Counted from the first letter of the stretch, positions 27,837 through 37,259 are shown. The stretch is 64,000 bases of DNA from Gluconacetobacter diazotrophicus PA1 5 (GCF_000021325.1 NC_011365.1:2632001-2696000), one strand, 5' to 3'. Translations and numbers: made by a program. Notes: a model not told the origin generated them from the sequence alone.

Positions 27837-29260
27837 CCATGATCGATTCTGTCGTCGGCTTCAGCGGCCTGATCGCATCCATGCTGTTCATATACGGGCT
27901 GAAGGGCATGTCGTCCCCGGTCACGGCGGTGCGGGGCATCGTCACGGCCGGCTGGGGCATGGCGTTCGTCGTCGGGCTCTGCTTCCTGCAGGTCTTCGGG
28001 GTGCAGGGTGCCGCTCGGCCGCATCTGCCGGCCAACCTGGCGCTCGCGGTCCTGGCATTGGTCCTGGGCGGAAGCTGGGCCGCCTGGAAGGGCAGGACCG
28101 TCGCCATGACGGCCATGCCGCAGATGGTGGCGCTCTATAACGGCATGGGGGGCGGCGCGGCGGCGGCGGTGGCGGCCGTGGCGCTGCTGCGGCACCAGGA
28201 AGGCTCGGCCCTGCATTTCGGCGTGACGGTCACGGGCGCGCTGATCGGCTGCGTGTCGCTGACCGGCTCGCTGGTCGCATGGGCCAAGCTGGACGGGCGC
28301 ATGAAGAATCCCATCCGTTTCGGCGGCCAGCAGGCGTTCAATGCGATCGTGTTCTTCGCCACGATCCTGCTGGGCGGCCTGGTGGTGGCGACGCAGATCA
28401 CCGGATCGCAGCAGGCGGGGCTGTACGCCGAACTGTTCTTCGCCGGCGCGCTGTTTTTCGGGCTGTGCATGACCGTGCCGATCGGCGGCGCGGACATGCC
28501 GGTCGTCATTTCGCTCTACAACACCTTTACCGGCCTGGCCGTGGGGCTGGAAGGCTATGTCATGGCCAATCCGGCGCTGATGATCGCCGGCATGGTCGTG
28601 GGGGCGGCGGGAACGCTGCTGACGGTCCTGATGGCCAAGGCCATGAATCGGTCGCTGGCCAATGTCCTGTTCAGCAATTTCGGGGCATCCGCCACGCAGG
28701 TGGCGGCGGGGCCGCAGGGGCAGATGAAGTCGGTCGATCCGGCCGACGCGGCGACGTCGATGCGCTATGCGTCCAGCGTCATCATCATTCCCGGCTACGG
28801 GCTTGCCGTCGCCCAGGCGCAGCAGAAGCTCTATGAATTCGTCAAGATGCTGCAAGCCGCCGGCGTGGACGTGAAATTCGCGATCCATCCCGTTGCCGGC
28901 CGTATGCCCGGCCACATGAACGTGCTGCTGGCCGAGGCCAATGTGCCGTACGACATGATCTTCGACATGGACGACATCAACGACAGCTTCGCGTCAACCG
29001 ACGTGGCGCTGGTGATCGGCGCGAACGATGTCGTCAACCCTTCGGCGCGGACGGACAGGACATCGCCCCTCTACGGCATGCCGATCCTGAACGCCGACCA
29101 GGCGAAACAGGTGTTCGTCATCAAGCGCGGGCAGGGGGCCGGGTATTCCGGTGTCCAGAATCCGCTGTTCTTCGAGAAGAATACGTCGATGGTCTATGGT
29201 GACGCACAGGCCGTACTGACCAAGATGGTCGAGTCATTGAAGGCACTTGGAACGAACTGA
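27833..29260 (+). CDS. pntB: NAD(P) transhydrogenase subunit beta
   Basis: 475 aa. The N-terminal two thirds is membrane domain II (IASMLFIYGLKGMSSPVTAV; LMIAGMVVGAAGTLLTVLMA); the C-terminal NADP(H)-binding domain III carries IIIPGYGLAVAQAQ, HPVAGRMPGHMNVLLAEA and VVNPSARTD, all family signatures. With pntAA/pntAB it forms the complete inner-membrane enzyme. Ends the operon. Confidence 0.94.
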   Translation: MTMIDSVVGFSGLIASMLFIYGLKGMSSPVTAVRGIVTAGWGMAFVVGLCFLQVFGVQGAARPHLPANLALAVLALVLGGSWAAWKGRTVAMTAMPQMVALYNGMGGGAAAAVAAVALLRHQEGSALHFGVTVTGALIGCVSLTGSLVAWAKLDGRMKNPIRFGGQQAFNAIVFFATILLGGLVVATQITGSQQAGLYAELFFAGALFFGLCMTVPIGGADMPVVISLYNTFTGLAVGLEGYVMANPALMIAGMVVGAAGTLLTVLMAKAMNRSLANVLFSNFGASATQVAAGPQGQMKSVDPADAATSMRYASSVIIIPGYGLAVAQAQQKLYEFVKMLQAAGVDVKFAIHPVAGRMPGHMNVLLAEANVPYDMIFDMDDINDSFASTDVALVIGANDVVNPSARTDRTSPLYGMPILNADQAKQVFVIKRGQGAGYSGVQNPLFFEKNTSMVYGDAQAVLTKMVESLKALGTN

Positions 29261-29479
29261 TTGCATCAGAATGTGTTCAAAATGCGGTGTGGGGCGTCGA
29301 TCGCGCGCGCATTACTGTCGGTTCCTCGTTCGCGTTTTCATGGGCGATGGGTTATGCTGCCCGGCGCGGACGATCGTTCCGCGGGGACTGCCGTCCGGCA
29401 TGGTCCCGGGTTCGATCGCCGGTGCCGACGGGACGTGATCGAGGCGCCGTCTTCATCTTTCGGGAGATGGCGCACGGTC

Positions 29480-29575
29480 GGAGAGGATGAGAAACTTGAA
29501 GACATAAAAAAGATCTTTGACGACCTGCGGAACGGACATGTCGAGGGACGGTCCGCTCCGGACTTCCAGAACTGA
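29480..29575 (+). pseudogene. Possible C-terminal relic of a zinc alcohol dehydrogenase
   Basis: In the 368-bp gap after pntB, one frame ends with KLEDIKKIFDDLRNGHVEG and then a stop, closely resembling the C-terminus of medium-chain alcohol dehydrogenases (LxxINxVFDDLRxGxVxGR). No Rossmann or zinc-site sequence precedes it. In some acetic acid bacteria an alcohol dehydrogenase gene follows pntB (from memory), which fits a deleted gene. The identification rests on about 30 codons. Confidence 0.35.
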
Positions 29576-29628
29576 TCGGGCACGCGCCGCCGCAGCGCGC
29601 AAGGCCGACAATCAGAGGATCAAGTTCA

Positions 29629-31020
29629 ATGGCTTACGCGACGATTAATCCGTTTACGAACGAACAGATCAAGACATTCCCGAATTCGACCGATTCCGAG
29701 GTCGATGCCGCGCTGGACGCGGCGCACGCGGCGTTCCTGTCCTGGCGCGAAACCTCGTTCGCCGAACGGGCGAAGATCATGCAGAAGGCCGCCGACATCC
29801 TGCGCCGCGACAGCGAGAAATATTCCGCCCTGCTGACGCTGGAAATGGGCAAGCTGATTTCCGAAGCGCGCGCGGAAACCGAACTGTCGGCCGCGATCTT
29901 CGAATATTACGCTAAGAATGCGGAAAAGCTGCTGGCGCCGGAGAGCCTGCCGGTCGCCAGCAAGGACGAAGGCCGCGCCAGGATCATCTTCCAGCCGCTG
30001 GGCATCCTGCTGGCCGTCGAGCCGTGGAACTTCCCGTTCTACCAGGTGGCCCGCATCATCGCGCCGCAGCTTTCCGCCGGCAACACGGTCGTGCTGAAGC
30101 ACGCGTCCAACGTGCCGCAATGCGCCGAGGCCATGGACCGGCTGATGATCGAGGCCGGCCTGCCGAAGGGCGGGTTCCGCAACCTCTATCCCACGCATGA
30201 CCAGGTCTCGCGCATCATCGCCGACCACCGCGTGCGCGGCGTGGCGCTGACCGGTTCGGAAGGGGCGGGGGCCAAGGTCGCATCCGGTGCCGGGGCGGCG
30301 CTGAAGAAATCGACCATGGAACTGGGCGGGTCGGACGCCTTCATCGTGCTGGAGGACGCGGACCTCGAAAAGACGATCAAGTGGGCCGTGTTCGGCCGCC
30401 ACTGGAACGCCGGGCAGGTCTGCGTCTCGGCCAAGCGGATGATCGTCGTGGACAAGGTGTACGACGCGTTCGCCAAGGGCTATCGCGAAGGCGTGGCGAA
30501 GCTGAAGATGGGCGACCCGATGGACCCGTCCACCACGCTGGCGCCGCTGTCGTCGCAGGGTGCGGTCAACGACCTGAAGAAGCAGGTCGAAGGGGCGGTC
30601 GCCGCCGGGGCGAAGGCCGAGGAGATTCCGCTGCCGTTGCCCAATGCGGGCGCCTTCTTCCGCCCGGTGATCCTGTCGGACGTCGCGCATGACAATCCGG
30701 CCCGGCGCGAGGAATTCTTCGGCCCCGTCACCCTGCTGTTCCGGGCGAAGGACGAGGCGGATGCGATCCGCATCGCCAACGACTCGCCCTATGGCCTGGG
30801 CGGCTCGGTCTTCACCCGGGATGAAGCGCGCGGCGAGGCCGTGGCCGCGCAGATCGAGACCGGCATGGTCTATGTCAACCATCCCACGATGGTGAAGGCC
30901 GACCTGCCGTTCGGCGGCGTGCTGCGCTCCGGCTACGGGCGCGAGCTGATCGGGCTGGGCATCAAGGAATTCGTCAATGCCAAGCTGATCGACGTCGTGG
31001 ACATCGATGCGCCGTTCTGA
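29629..31020 (+). CDS. gabD: NAD(P)-dependent aldehyde dehydrogenase, succinate-semialdehyde type
   Basis: 463-aa aldehyde dehydrogenase. Motifs: ILLAVEPWNFPFYQVARIIA near 125, STMELGGSDAFIVLEDAD with the general-base Glu near 229, NAGQVCVSAKRMIVV with the catalytic Cys near 263, and EEFFGPVTLLFRA near 363. Length and motifs match the short succinate-semialdehyde dehydrogenases (GabD2/Sad-like); the natural aldehyde is not certain, and acetic acid bacteria use such enzymes for cytoplasmic acetaldehyde too. It follows the pnt operon on the same strand. Confidence 0.85.
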   Translation: MAYATINPFTNEQIKTFPNSTDSEVDAALDAAHAAFLSWRETSFAERAKIMQKAADILRRDSEKYSALLTLEMGKLISEARAETELSAAIFEYYAKNAEKLLAPESLPVASKDEGRARIIFQPLGILLAVEPWNFPFYQVARIIAPQLSAGNTVVLKHASNVPQCAEAMDRLMIEAGLPKGGFRNLYPTHDQVSRIIADHRVRGVALTGSEGAGAKVASGAGAALKKSTMELGGSDAFIVLEDADLEKTIKWAVFGRHWNAGQVCVSAKRMIVVDKVYDAFAKGYREGVAKLKMGDPMDPSTTLAPLSSQGAVNDLKKQVEGAVAAGAKAEEIPLPLPNAGAFFRPVILSDVAHDNPARREEFFGPVTLLFRAKDEADAIRIANDSPYGLGGSVFTRDEARGEAVAAQIETGMVYVNHPTMVKADLPFGGVLRSGYGRELIGLGIKEFVNAKLIDVVDIDAPF

Positions 31021-31035
31021 CGGCCCGCGGGGGCG

Positions 31036-31059
31036 GGCGCCTGCCTTCGGGCGGGCGCC
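31036..31059 (+). terminator. UUCG-loop hairpin after gabD
   Basis: A 10-bp stem (31036-31045 with 31050-31059, one G-U pair) closed by a C(UUCG)G tetraloop, 15 bp past the stop. It lies between convergent genes; no U-run follows. Confidence 0.5.
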
Positions 31060-32333
31060 TACCCCTCCGTTTTCCGGAATGGCCGCGCGACCAGTGCGGC
31101 GGCCAGTCCGCACAGGGCGGCGGCGGACAGCACCGCCCCCGGCGCCGCGCGGCTGTCCGTCACATGGATCAGCCACGTGCACAGCGCCGGCGTGAAGCCG
31201 CCGATGCAGGTCGCGCAGCTATAGGCCAGCGAAAAGCCGGTGGTGCGGATGCGCGGCGGCACGATCTCGGTCAGGTACACCACGGCGGCGCCGTTATAGG
31301 CGCTGTAGATCAGCGACAGCCAGATCTCCACCGCCAGCAGGTGGGCGAAGGACGGGGACGCGACCAGCCACGACATCGCGGGCCAGGCGGTCAGGATGGC
31401 GGCGATCGTGGCGCCGGCCAGCAGCGGACGCCGTCCGACCCGGTCCGACACCGCGCCGAAGGCCGGCAGCAGCAGCAGGTTCGACAGACCGACGCACAGC
31501 GTGACGGCCAGGCTGTCGCGGCCCGACAGATGCAGCACGCCGCTGCCGAAGGTCGGGGTATAGGCCGTGATGACGTAGAACGAAATCGTGGTCATCAGCA
31601 CCATCATCACGCCGGTCGATACCACGCGCCATTCCCGGCGCAGGGTGGCCAGCACCTCGGGCAGGTGGGGCGGGGCGGCCTGGGCGGCGAAGGCCGCGGT
31701 CTCGCGCAGGTGCCGGCGCAGGACGAACAGGACCGGCACGATCAGGCAGCCCGCCAGCAGCGGCACCCGCCAGCCCCATTGCCGCATGGTGGCGTCGGGC
31801 AGCATCGTCGCCAGCGCCACCCCGATCGCCGCCGCGCCGATCACCGCCACCTGCTGCGATGCCGATTGCAGCGAGACCAGGAAGCCGCGATGGGCGGGCC
31901 GCGCGATTTCCGCCAGGTAGACCGATGTCGATCCCAGTTCCACGCCGGCCGAAAACCCCTGCAGCAGCCGCCCGCACAGCACGATGACCGGCGCGGCCAG
32001 GCCGATCGCGGCATAGCGGGGGGTGACGGTCAGGGTCAGCGTGCCGATCGCCATCAGCGACAGCGTCAGCAGCAGGCCCCGCCGCCGCCCGATCCGGTCC
32101 ACATAGGCGCCCAGGATCAGCGCGCCCAGCGGGCGCATCAAAAAGCCCGCGCCGAAGGTCGCGAAGGATTTCAGCGTCTCGGCATAGGCGTTGCCGGACG
32201 GAAAGAAGGCTTGGCCGATGGCGGCGGCGTAATAGCCGAACACCATGAAGTCGTACATCTCCAGCATGTTGCCGGCGGCGACCTGAAGGGCGGCCCTGAT
32301 GCGCGGGATATCGGTCGGGGGGTGCGTCGTCAT
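31059..32333 (-). CDS. MFS transporter, metabolite:proton symporter (citrate/tricarballylate-like)
   Basis: About 424 aa. The N-terminus QVAAGNMLEMYDFMVFGYYA is the hallmark of the metabolite:H+ symporter family (CitA, KgtP, ShiA), followed by RPLGALILGAYVDRIGRRRG. Twelve helices are evident. It likely imports an organic acid. I start at ATG 32333; an in-frame ATG six codons upstream is also possible. It is divergent from a MarR-type regulator. Confidence 0.85.
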   Translation of the reverse strand: MTTHPPTDIPRIRAALQVAAGNMLEMYDFMVFGYYAAAIGQAFFPSGNAYAETLKSFATFGAGFLMRPLGALILGAYVDRIGRRRGLLLTLSLMAIGTLTLTVTPRYAAIGLAAPVIVLCGRLLQGFSAGVELGSTSVYLAEIARPAHRGFLVSLQSASQQVAVIGAAAIGVALATMLPDATMRQWGWRVPLLAGCLIVPVLFVLRRHLRETAAFAAQAAPPHLPEVLATLRREWRVVSTGVMMVLMTTISFYVITAYTPTFGSGVLHLSGRDSLAVTLCVGLSNLLLLPAFGAVSDRVGRRPLLAGATIAAILTAWPAMSWLVASPSFAHLLAVEIWLSLIYSAYNGAAVVYLTEIVPPRIRTTGFSLAYSCATCIGGFTPALCTWLIHVTDSRAAPGAVLSAAALCGLAAALVARPFRKTEG

Positions 32334-32433
32334 GGCCGATGAATGCCGCATCGCGATCCCTTCGGTCCACCCCGGCCCGGCGGGTGTGTAGAATAACTTT
32401 GCAGTTTACCTTCATACATGCCATGTCGGGCGG

Positions 32434-32886
32434 ATGGTGTCCGAACCTTCCGATTCCGAAAGCGCGCGGGCCTTCGCCCTGGCCGCCGAACTGCGCCTCG
32501 TCCTCGGCGCGCTGGTCCGGCGATTGCGCGAGCAGGCCGATGCCGGCGACCTGACGTCGGCCCAGAAATCGGTCCTGCTGCGGCTGGAACGCGACGGACC
32601 CATGACCGGCAGCGCGCTGGCGCGGGCCGAGGCCATGCGGCCGCAATCGATGGGCGCCATCATCGCGGCCCTGCTGGCGGCCGGCCACGTTTCGGCCACC
32701 CCCGACCCTTCGGACGGCCGACAGACCATCGTCTCGCTGACCGACCGGTTCCGGCACTGGATCGGCGCCGGTCGGGCGGCGCGGCAGGACTGGCTGTTCC
32801 GTACCGTGCAGGCCAGGCTGACGGCCCCGGAACAGGACCAGCTCGCCGCCGCCGTCGATCTTCTCAAACGCCTCCTCGATCCCTGA
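32434..32886 (+). CDS. MarR-family transcriptional regulator
   Basis: 150-aa winged-helix regulator. Recognisable MarR elements are LTSAQKSVLLRLERDGPMTG, LARAEAMRPQSMGAIIAALL (recognition helix) and PDPSDGRQTIVSLTDRF (wing). It lies 18 bp before an isochorismatase-like gene, itself coupled to a DHA2 exporter, so it probably regulates that operon in response to an aromatic or drug-like ligand. Confidence 0.86.
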   Translation: MVSEPSDSESARAFALAAELRLVLGALVRRLREQADAGDLTSAQKSVLLRLERDGPMTGSALARAEAMRPQSMGAIIAALLAAGHVSATPDPSDGRQTIVSLTDRFRHWIGAGRAARQDWLFRTVQARLTAPEQDQLAAAVDLLKRLLDP

Positions 32887-32904
32887 CAAGCGCAAGGCAT
32901 TCCC

Positions 32905-33462
32905 ATGACCCTCACCGTTCTCGACCCCAGGACCGCCCTGGTCGTCATCGACCTGCAGAAGGGCATCGTCGGCTTTCCGACCGTCCATCCCGTCGCGGGC
33001 ATCGTGGCCTCCGCCGCCGCGCTGGCCGCCGCGTTCCGCCGGCGCGGCCTGCCGGTGGTGCTGGTCAACGTGACGGGCGGCGCGCCGGGCCGCACGGAAC
33101 GCAGCTTCAGCCTGGACGGCATGCCGCCGGACTGGGCCGACCTGGTGCCCGAACTGGACGCCCAGCCCGGCGACCTGCGCGTGACCAAGACAACATGGGG
33201 CGCCTTCGCCAGCACCGACCTTGCGCGGCAGTTGCGGGCGCTCGGCGTCACCCAGGTGGTGCTGGCCGGCATCGCCACCAGCCTCGGCGTCGAATCGACG
33301 GCGCGCGAGGCCCATGCGATGGGCCTCAACGTCACCCTGGCGCTGGACGCCATGACCGACCTCAGCCCCGAGGCGCACGACAACAGCGTCCAGCGGATCT
33401 TCCCGCGACTGGGCGAGACCGGGTCCACCCGGCAGGTCATCGACCTTCTCGAACGCGGATGA
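32905..33462 (+). CDS. Isochorismatase-family hydrolase lacking the catalytic Cys
   Basis: 185 aa. The N-terminal Asp (ALVVIDLQKGIVGFP) and the Lys segment (RVTKTTWGAFAST) of the cysteine-hydrolase fold are present. In the usual nucleophile motif (VTNICVESTAR) this protein reads IATSLGVESTAREAHAMG, with Gly where Cys is expected. Such Cys-less relatives form a known branch of unclear activity, so hydrolysis is doubtful. Its TGA overlaps the start of the exporter gene (ATGA). Confidence 0.78.
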   Translation: MTLTVLDPRTALVVIDLQKGIVGFPTVHPVAGIVASAAALAAAFRRRGLPVVLVNVTGGAPGRTERSFSLDGMPPDWADLVPELDAQPGDLRVTKTTWGAFASTDLARQLRALGVTQVVLAGIATSLGVESTAREAHAMGLNVTLALDAMTDLSPEAHDNSVQRIFPRLGETGSTRQVIDLLERG

Positions 33463-34856
33463 ACCTACCCCCGGCCGACCGGCTCGCCCCCGGCGCGTGG
33501 CGCGTGGTGTGCGTCGCCGCCATCGGGTCGTTCATGGCGCAGCTCGACGCCACGGTCGTCAACGTGTCGCTGGCGCCGCTGGCCGTGGAGCTGCATGCTG
33601 GCCTGCCGGCCATCCAGTGGGTGATGAGCGGCTATCTGCTCGCCCTGGCGCTGACGCTGCCGCTGAACGGCTGGCTGGTGGACCGCATCGGCGCCCGGGC
33701 GCTCTATCTGTGGTGCTTCGCGGCCTTCACGCTTTCCTCGGGGCTGTGCGGGCTGGCCTGGTCGGCCCCGTCGCTGGTTGCCTTCCGTGTCCTGCAGGGC
33801 ATGGCCGGCGGGCTGCTGGCCCCCATGGCGCAGATGATGGTCGCCCGCGTCGCCGGCCGGAACATGGCGCAGGTGGCCGGCATCGCCGCCCTGCCGATCC
33901 TGCTGGCGCCGCTGCTGGGGCCGGTCGCCGCGGGCGCGATCCTGCATTTCGCCTCATGGCGCTGGCTCTTCCTCGTGAACCTGCCGGTCGGGGGGCTGGC
34001 GCTGGCGCTGGCGGCGACGGTCCTGCCCGACGACCGGCAGGACACGCGGCCGCGCGGCCTCGACCTGACCGGGCTGGCCCTGCTGTCGCCGGGTCTGGTC
34101 CTGTTCCTCTACGGTTCGGACCATGCGGGCACGCGGACCGGCGGCGCGGCCCTGGCCGTCTCCGTCATCCTGTTCGCGCTCTATTACCGCGCGGCGCGGG
34201 CCCGGGGCGACGCGGCGCTGATCGATTTGCGCCTGTTCGGGGGCCGGAACTTCTCCGCCGCGATCGTCGCCCTGTTCATGCTCAACGGCATTTCCTATGC
34301 CGGGCAGATGCTGGTTCCGATCTATCTGGTCCGGGCCTGCGGGCTGTCGCCCGGCCAGACCGGCTGGCTGATGGCGCCGCTGGGGCTGGGCATGATGTGC
34401 ACCTATCCGTTCATGGGTCGGCTGACGAAACGCTTCGGCATCCGCCGGCTGGCGGCCGGCGGCGCGCTGCTGGCCCTGGCCGGGACGCTGCCGCTGATCG
34501 TCCTGGCGCGCCACGGGTTCGCCGCCGCCGTGCTGGCGCCCGGCCTGTTCCTGCGGGGCATCGGCATCAGCGCCATCGGCATCCCGTCCATGACCTCGGG
34601 CTATGCCGCGGTGGCGCGGCGGGACCTGCCGATGGCCACCACCGCCATGAACATCGTCCAGCGCCTGGGCGGCCCGATGCTGACGACGCTGTGCGCGACC
34701 TTCCTGGGGTGGCGCCTGTCCGCCACGGCCGGCGCGGCGACGGTTCCGGGCGCCTTTGCCGCGTCGTTCGGCCTGCTGTGCATCCTGCACGCGCTGCTGG
34801 TCCTGGCGGCGTTGCGGCTGCCCCGGCGGCTTCCCGGGGCCGGACCCGCGCCGTGA
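33459..34856 (+). CDS. DHA2-family MFS drug exporter (EmrB-like)
   Basis: 465 aa, 14-helix exporter. Motifs: SFMAQLDATVVNVSLAPLA in helix 1, GWLVDRIGARALYLWCF, FRVLQGMAGGLLAPMAQMM and GPVAAGAILHFASWRWLFLV. It should export toxic organic compounds using the proton gradient. It starts inside the stop of the isochorismatase-like gene; with the MarR gene this forms a typical regulator-enzyme-exporter set. Confidence 0.86.
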   Translation: MNLPPADRLAPGAWRVVCVAAIGSFMAQLDATVVNVSLAPLAVELHAGLPAIQWVMSGYLLALALTLPLNGWLVDRIGARALYLWCFAAFTLSSGLCGLAWSAPSLVAFRVLQGMAGGLLAPMAQMMVARVAGRNMAQVAGIAALPILLAPLLGPVAAGAILHFASWRWLFLVNLPVGGLALALAATVLPDDRQDTRPRGLDLTGLALLSPGLVLFLYGSDHAGTRTGGAALAVSVILFALYYRAARARGDAALIDLRLFGGRNFSAAIVALFMLNGISYAGQMLVPIYLVRACGLSPGQTGWLMAPLGLGMMCTYPFMGRLTKRFGIRRLAAGGALLALAGTLPLIVLARHGFAAAVLAPGLFLRGIGISAIGIPSMTSGYAAVARRDLPMATTAMNIVQRLGGPMLTTLCATFLGWRLSATAGAATVPGAFAASFGLLCILHALLVLAALRLPRRLPGAGPAP

Positions 34857-34863
34857 TCGCCCC

Positions 34864-35964
34864 CTATCCGGACGGCGCGCCCCACGCGGGGGCGTTCCAC
34901 CGGATCTGCCGCTCGGTCCCGATGTCCGGCGGCCCGATGTCCGGCGGGCTGACCGGAAGATTGTAGGGCGTCACGATTTCCACCGACGACAGGCGCGCCA
35001 CGCTCTCGCCCCTGCAGAAGGCACCGTGCCGGAACACGTCGAACGCCGCCCGGGCGTCCGCCCGCAGGTTATGGTACAGGACGAAGTCGATCGCATGCCC
35101 GGCCAGCAGGGCACGATTGTCCGCATCCAGGTCATGGGCCACGAAGATGCGGATCGCCCGGCCCATCTCGCGGCACGCGTCCAGGGTCGCGCGATTGCCG
35201 CCGCCGATCGAATAGATCGCGCAGATCGTCGGGTCGGCCGCCAGCGCGTCGTGGACCAGCCGGCCGGTTTCCGCATCCTGCCTGCGTCCCTCGCAGACGC
35301 TCGTCACCCGGATCGACGGGTAACAGGCACGCATGACCGTGCGGAATCCCTTTTCCCGGTCGCCCTCGCCCCGAAACCGGGAACTGGAAATCGTGACCAG
35401 CACCGTGGCCGCCTGCGCCCCCAGCGCCCGGCCGACCAGATAGGCCGCCGTCTCGCCCGCCGCCCGGTTGTCGACCCCGACATAGGCCGCCCGGGGGGCC
35501 GAGGGCAGGTCGGTGACGAACGTCACGACCGTGATCCCCGCCGCCGCCGCGCGCGCCACGGCGGCATGGATCACCGGGGTATCGGGTACCTTGACCAGCA
35601 TGCCGTCCGTGCCGCGCAGGCGGATGCGGTCGATCGCCCGCGCCAGCGCCGCCGGGCCCTCGGTTTCCATCAGGTGGAAGCGGCAGCGGAACACCAGCGG
35701 CACGAACGCCGCCATCTCGGCCTCGAACGCCGCGCGCGCCTCGGTCGTGAAGCGGCGCGGCGCCTCCATCAGCACGTCGATCGTCATCTTCCGGCCCGGC
35801 AGCAGCGCCCGTGCCTCCTGCCGTTCCAGTTCCGCGATGGCGGCACGGACGCGCAGGCCCGTCTGCCGGCTGACGCCCGCCCGCGCGTTCAGCACACGGT
35901 CCACCGTCGCCATGCTCAACCCCGCCTGGTGGGCGATATCCTTGATCGGGAACATATGCGTCAT
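34864..35964 (-). CDS. LacI-family transcriptional regulator
   Basis: 366 aa. HTH at residues 6-28 (IKDIAHQAGLSMATVDRVL; the ATVDRVLN form is the RbsR/sugar-cyclitol-like variant), effector domain with YVGVDNRAAGETAAYL and FVAHDLDADNRALLAGHAID, resembling ribose-type binding proteins. The start at 35964 places the HTH at the N-terminus. A small tandem duplication near the 3' end encodes DIGPPDIG. It is divergent from the PhyH-SDR-Gfo operon and very likely regulates it. Confidence 0.86.
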   Translation of the reverse strand: MTHMFPIKDIAHQAGLSMATVDRVLNARAGVSRQTGLRVRAAIAELERQEARALLPGRKMTIDVLMEAPRRFTTEARAAFEAEMAAFVPLVFRCRFHLMETEGPAALARAIDRIRLRGTDGMLVKVPDTPVIHAAVARAAAAGITVVTFVTDLPSAPRAAYVGVDNRAAGETAAYLVGRALGAQAATVLVTISSSRFRGEGDREKGFRTVMRACYPSIRVTSVCEGRRQDAETGRLVHDALAADPTICAIYSIGGGNRATLDACREMGRAIRIFVAHDLDADNRALLAGHAIDFVLYHNLRADARAAFDVFRHGAFCRGESVARLSSVEIVTPYNLPVSPPDIGPPDIGTERQIRWNAPAWGAPSG

Positions 35965-36017
35965 GGCGCCGCCGTCTGATGGGTTTTTGATGGTTTTCCA
36001 GTCTGTTTCGCACCCGC

Positions 36018-36040
36018 GACGCCTGTAGCGTAACGGCGTC
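36018..36040. promoter_or_regulatory. Inverted repeat between LacI regulator and PhyH operon
   Basis: GACGCC (36018-36023) pairs with GGCGTC (36035-36040) over an 11-base spacer, ending 15 bp before the PhyH start and partly next to its strong AAGGAGG ribosome site. A position fit for repression by the divergent LacI-family protein. Confidence 0.4.
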
Positions 36041-36055
36041 TCAAGGAGGCGGACA

Positions 36056-37252
36056 ATGAAAAACAACGAGAGCAAGACAAGAACTCAGCCGTCCACGCTC
36101 ACCCAGGCCGACTGCGACCTGCCGTCCTTCAGGAAACTGGTCGAACGCACGGCCGATCCCGCGCACTACCCCCACGCCCACGCGATCGAACGGAACATCC
36201 CGATCTATGACGGGCAGGAACTGGCGGCCCTCGTCCGGAACGACGCGGAACGCGCCGTCGCGGTGAAATCGGAACTCTGCGCCCTGCTGGCGGATGGCCC
36301 CGGCGTCGCGGTCTTCCGTGGCGCGATGGACGATCCCGGCGTGCTGGATCAGGCCAGTTCGGTCTTCGGTCGGATCATCGACGAGGAACGGCGCACCCAG
36401 AGCGGCGGCGGCGACCATTTCGCCAAGCCGGGCGCCAATGACAGGGTGTGGAACGCGCTGGAAAAGCACTGCCTGGAAGATCCCGGGAATTTCGCCCGCT
36501 ATTACGCGAATCCCGTCATCGCCCTTCTGGCCCGGGCCTGGCTCGGCCCCGCCTACCAGGTGACGGCGCAGGTCAATCGCGTCAATCCCGGCGGCGGCGC
36601 GCAGGCGCCCCATCGCGACTACCATCTGGGCTTCCAGAGTCCGGACGCCATGGCGCATTATCCGCGCCACGTCCATCAGCTTTCGCCGATGCTGACGCTG
36701 CAGGGCGCGGTGGCGCATGTCGACATGCCGCTGGAAAGCGGGCCGACGCTGTTCCTGCCCTACAGCCAGACCTATCTTGCGGGCTACCTGGCGGTCACCC
36801 GGCCCGATTTCGTGGAGTATTTCCACGCCCACCATGTCCAGCTTCCCCTGTCCCGGGGCGACATGGTCTTCTTCAACCCCGCCCTGTTCCATGCCGCCGG
36901 CGCGAACAGGTCGCGCGATATCGGCCGGCTGGCGAACCTGCTGCAGATCTCCTCGGCATTCGGGCGGGCCATGGAAACGGTGAACAGGACGCGCATGTGC
37001 GCGGCGCTGTACTCCGCGCTCGGCACCCTGAAATCCGAAAATATCCTGGATCTGGAAGGCATCGGCAATACGGTCGCGGCCTGCGCCGAGGGCTATTCGT
37101 TTCCCACGAACCTCGATCGCGATCCGCCGTTGCATAACCTCGCCCCCCGCACCCAGGCCCAGTTGATGCACGAGGCCCTGGACGAGCGGTGGAGCGAGCA
37201 TCTGTTCGTCGAGGCGCTGCTGGCGCAGGACGCAAGAAAAAAAGGGGAGTAA
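36056..37252 (+). CDS. Phytanoyl-CoA dioxygenase (PhyH) family Fe(II)/2-oxoglutarate oxygenase
   Basis: 398 aa. The iron-binding HxD appears in GGGAQAPHRDYHLGFQS near residue 184, with a distal His in FFNPALFHAAGANRSRD near 280 and an Arg shortly after for 2-oxoglutarate. PhyH-type enzymes hydroxylate or demethylate small molecules as well as acyl-CoAs. It leads an operon with an SDR and a Gfo/Idh/MocA dehydrogenase, next to a sugar ABC transporter and the inositol genes, so a cyclitol or sugar derivative is the likely substrate rather than phytanoyl-CoA (inference). Confidence 0.82.
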   Translation: MKNNESKTRTQPSTLTQADCDLPSFRKLVERTADPAHYPHAHAIERNIPIYDGQELAALVRNDAERAVAVKSELCALLADGPGVAVFRGAMDDPGVLDQASSVFGRIIDEERRTQSGGGDHFAKPGANDRVWNALEKHCLEDPGNFARYYANPVIALLARAWLGPAYQVTAQVNRVNPGGGAQAPHRDYHLGFQSPDAMAHYPRHVHQLSPMLTLQGAVAHVDMPLESGPTLFLPYSQTYLAGYLAVTRPDFVEYFHAHHVQLPLSRGDMVFFNPALFHAAGANRSRDIGRLANLLQISSAFGRAMETVNRTRMCAALYSALGTLKSENILDLEGIGNTVAACAEGYSFPTNLDRDPPLHNLAPRTQAQLMHEALDERWSEHLFVEALLAQDARKKGE

Positions 37253-37259
37253 GCGAAAC

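Noticed and set aside
29261-29575. 104-codon frame after pntB as a complete gene
   Set aside because: Only its last 30 codons resemble a protein family; the first part looks non-coding. Recorded as a possible relic instead.
36784-37068. Minus-strand frames inside the PhyH gene
   Set aside because: Shadows of a gene with clear metal-binding motifs on the plus strand.
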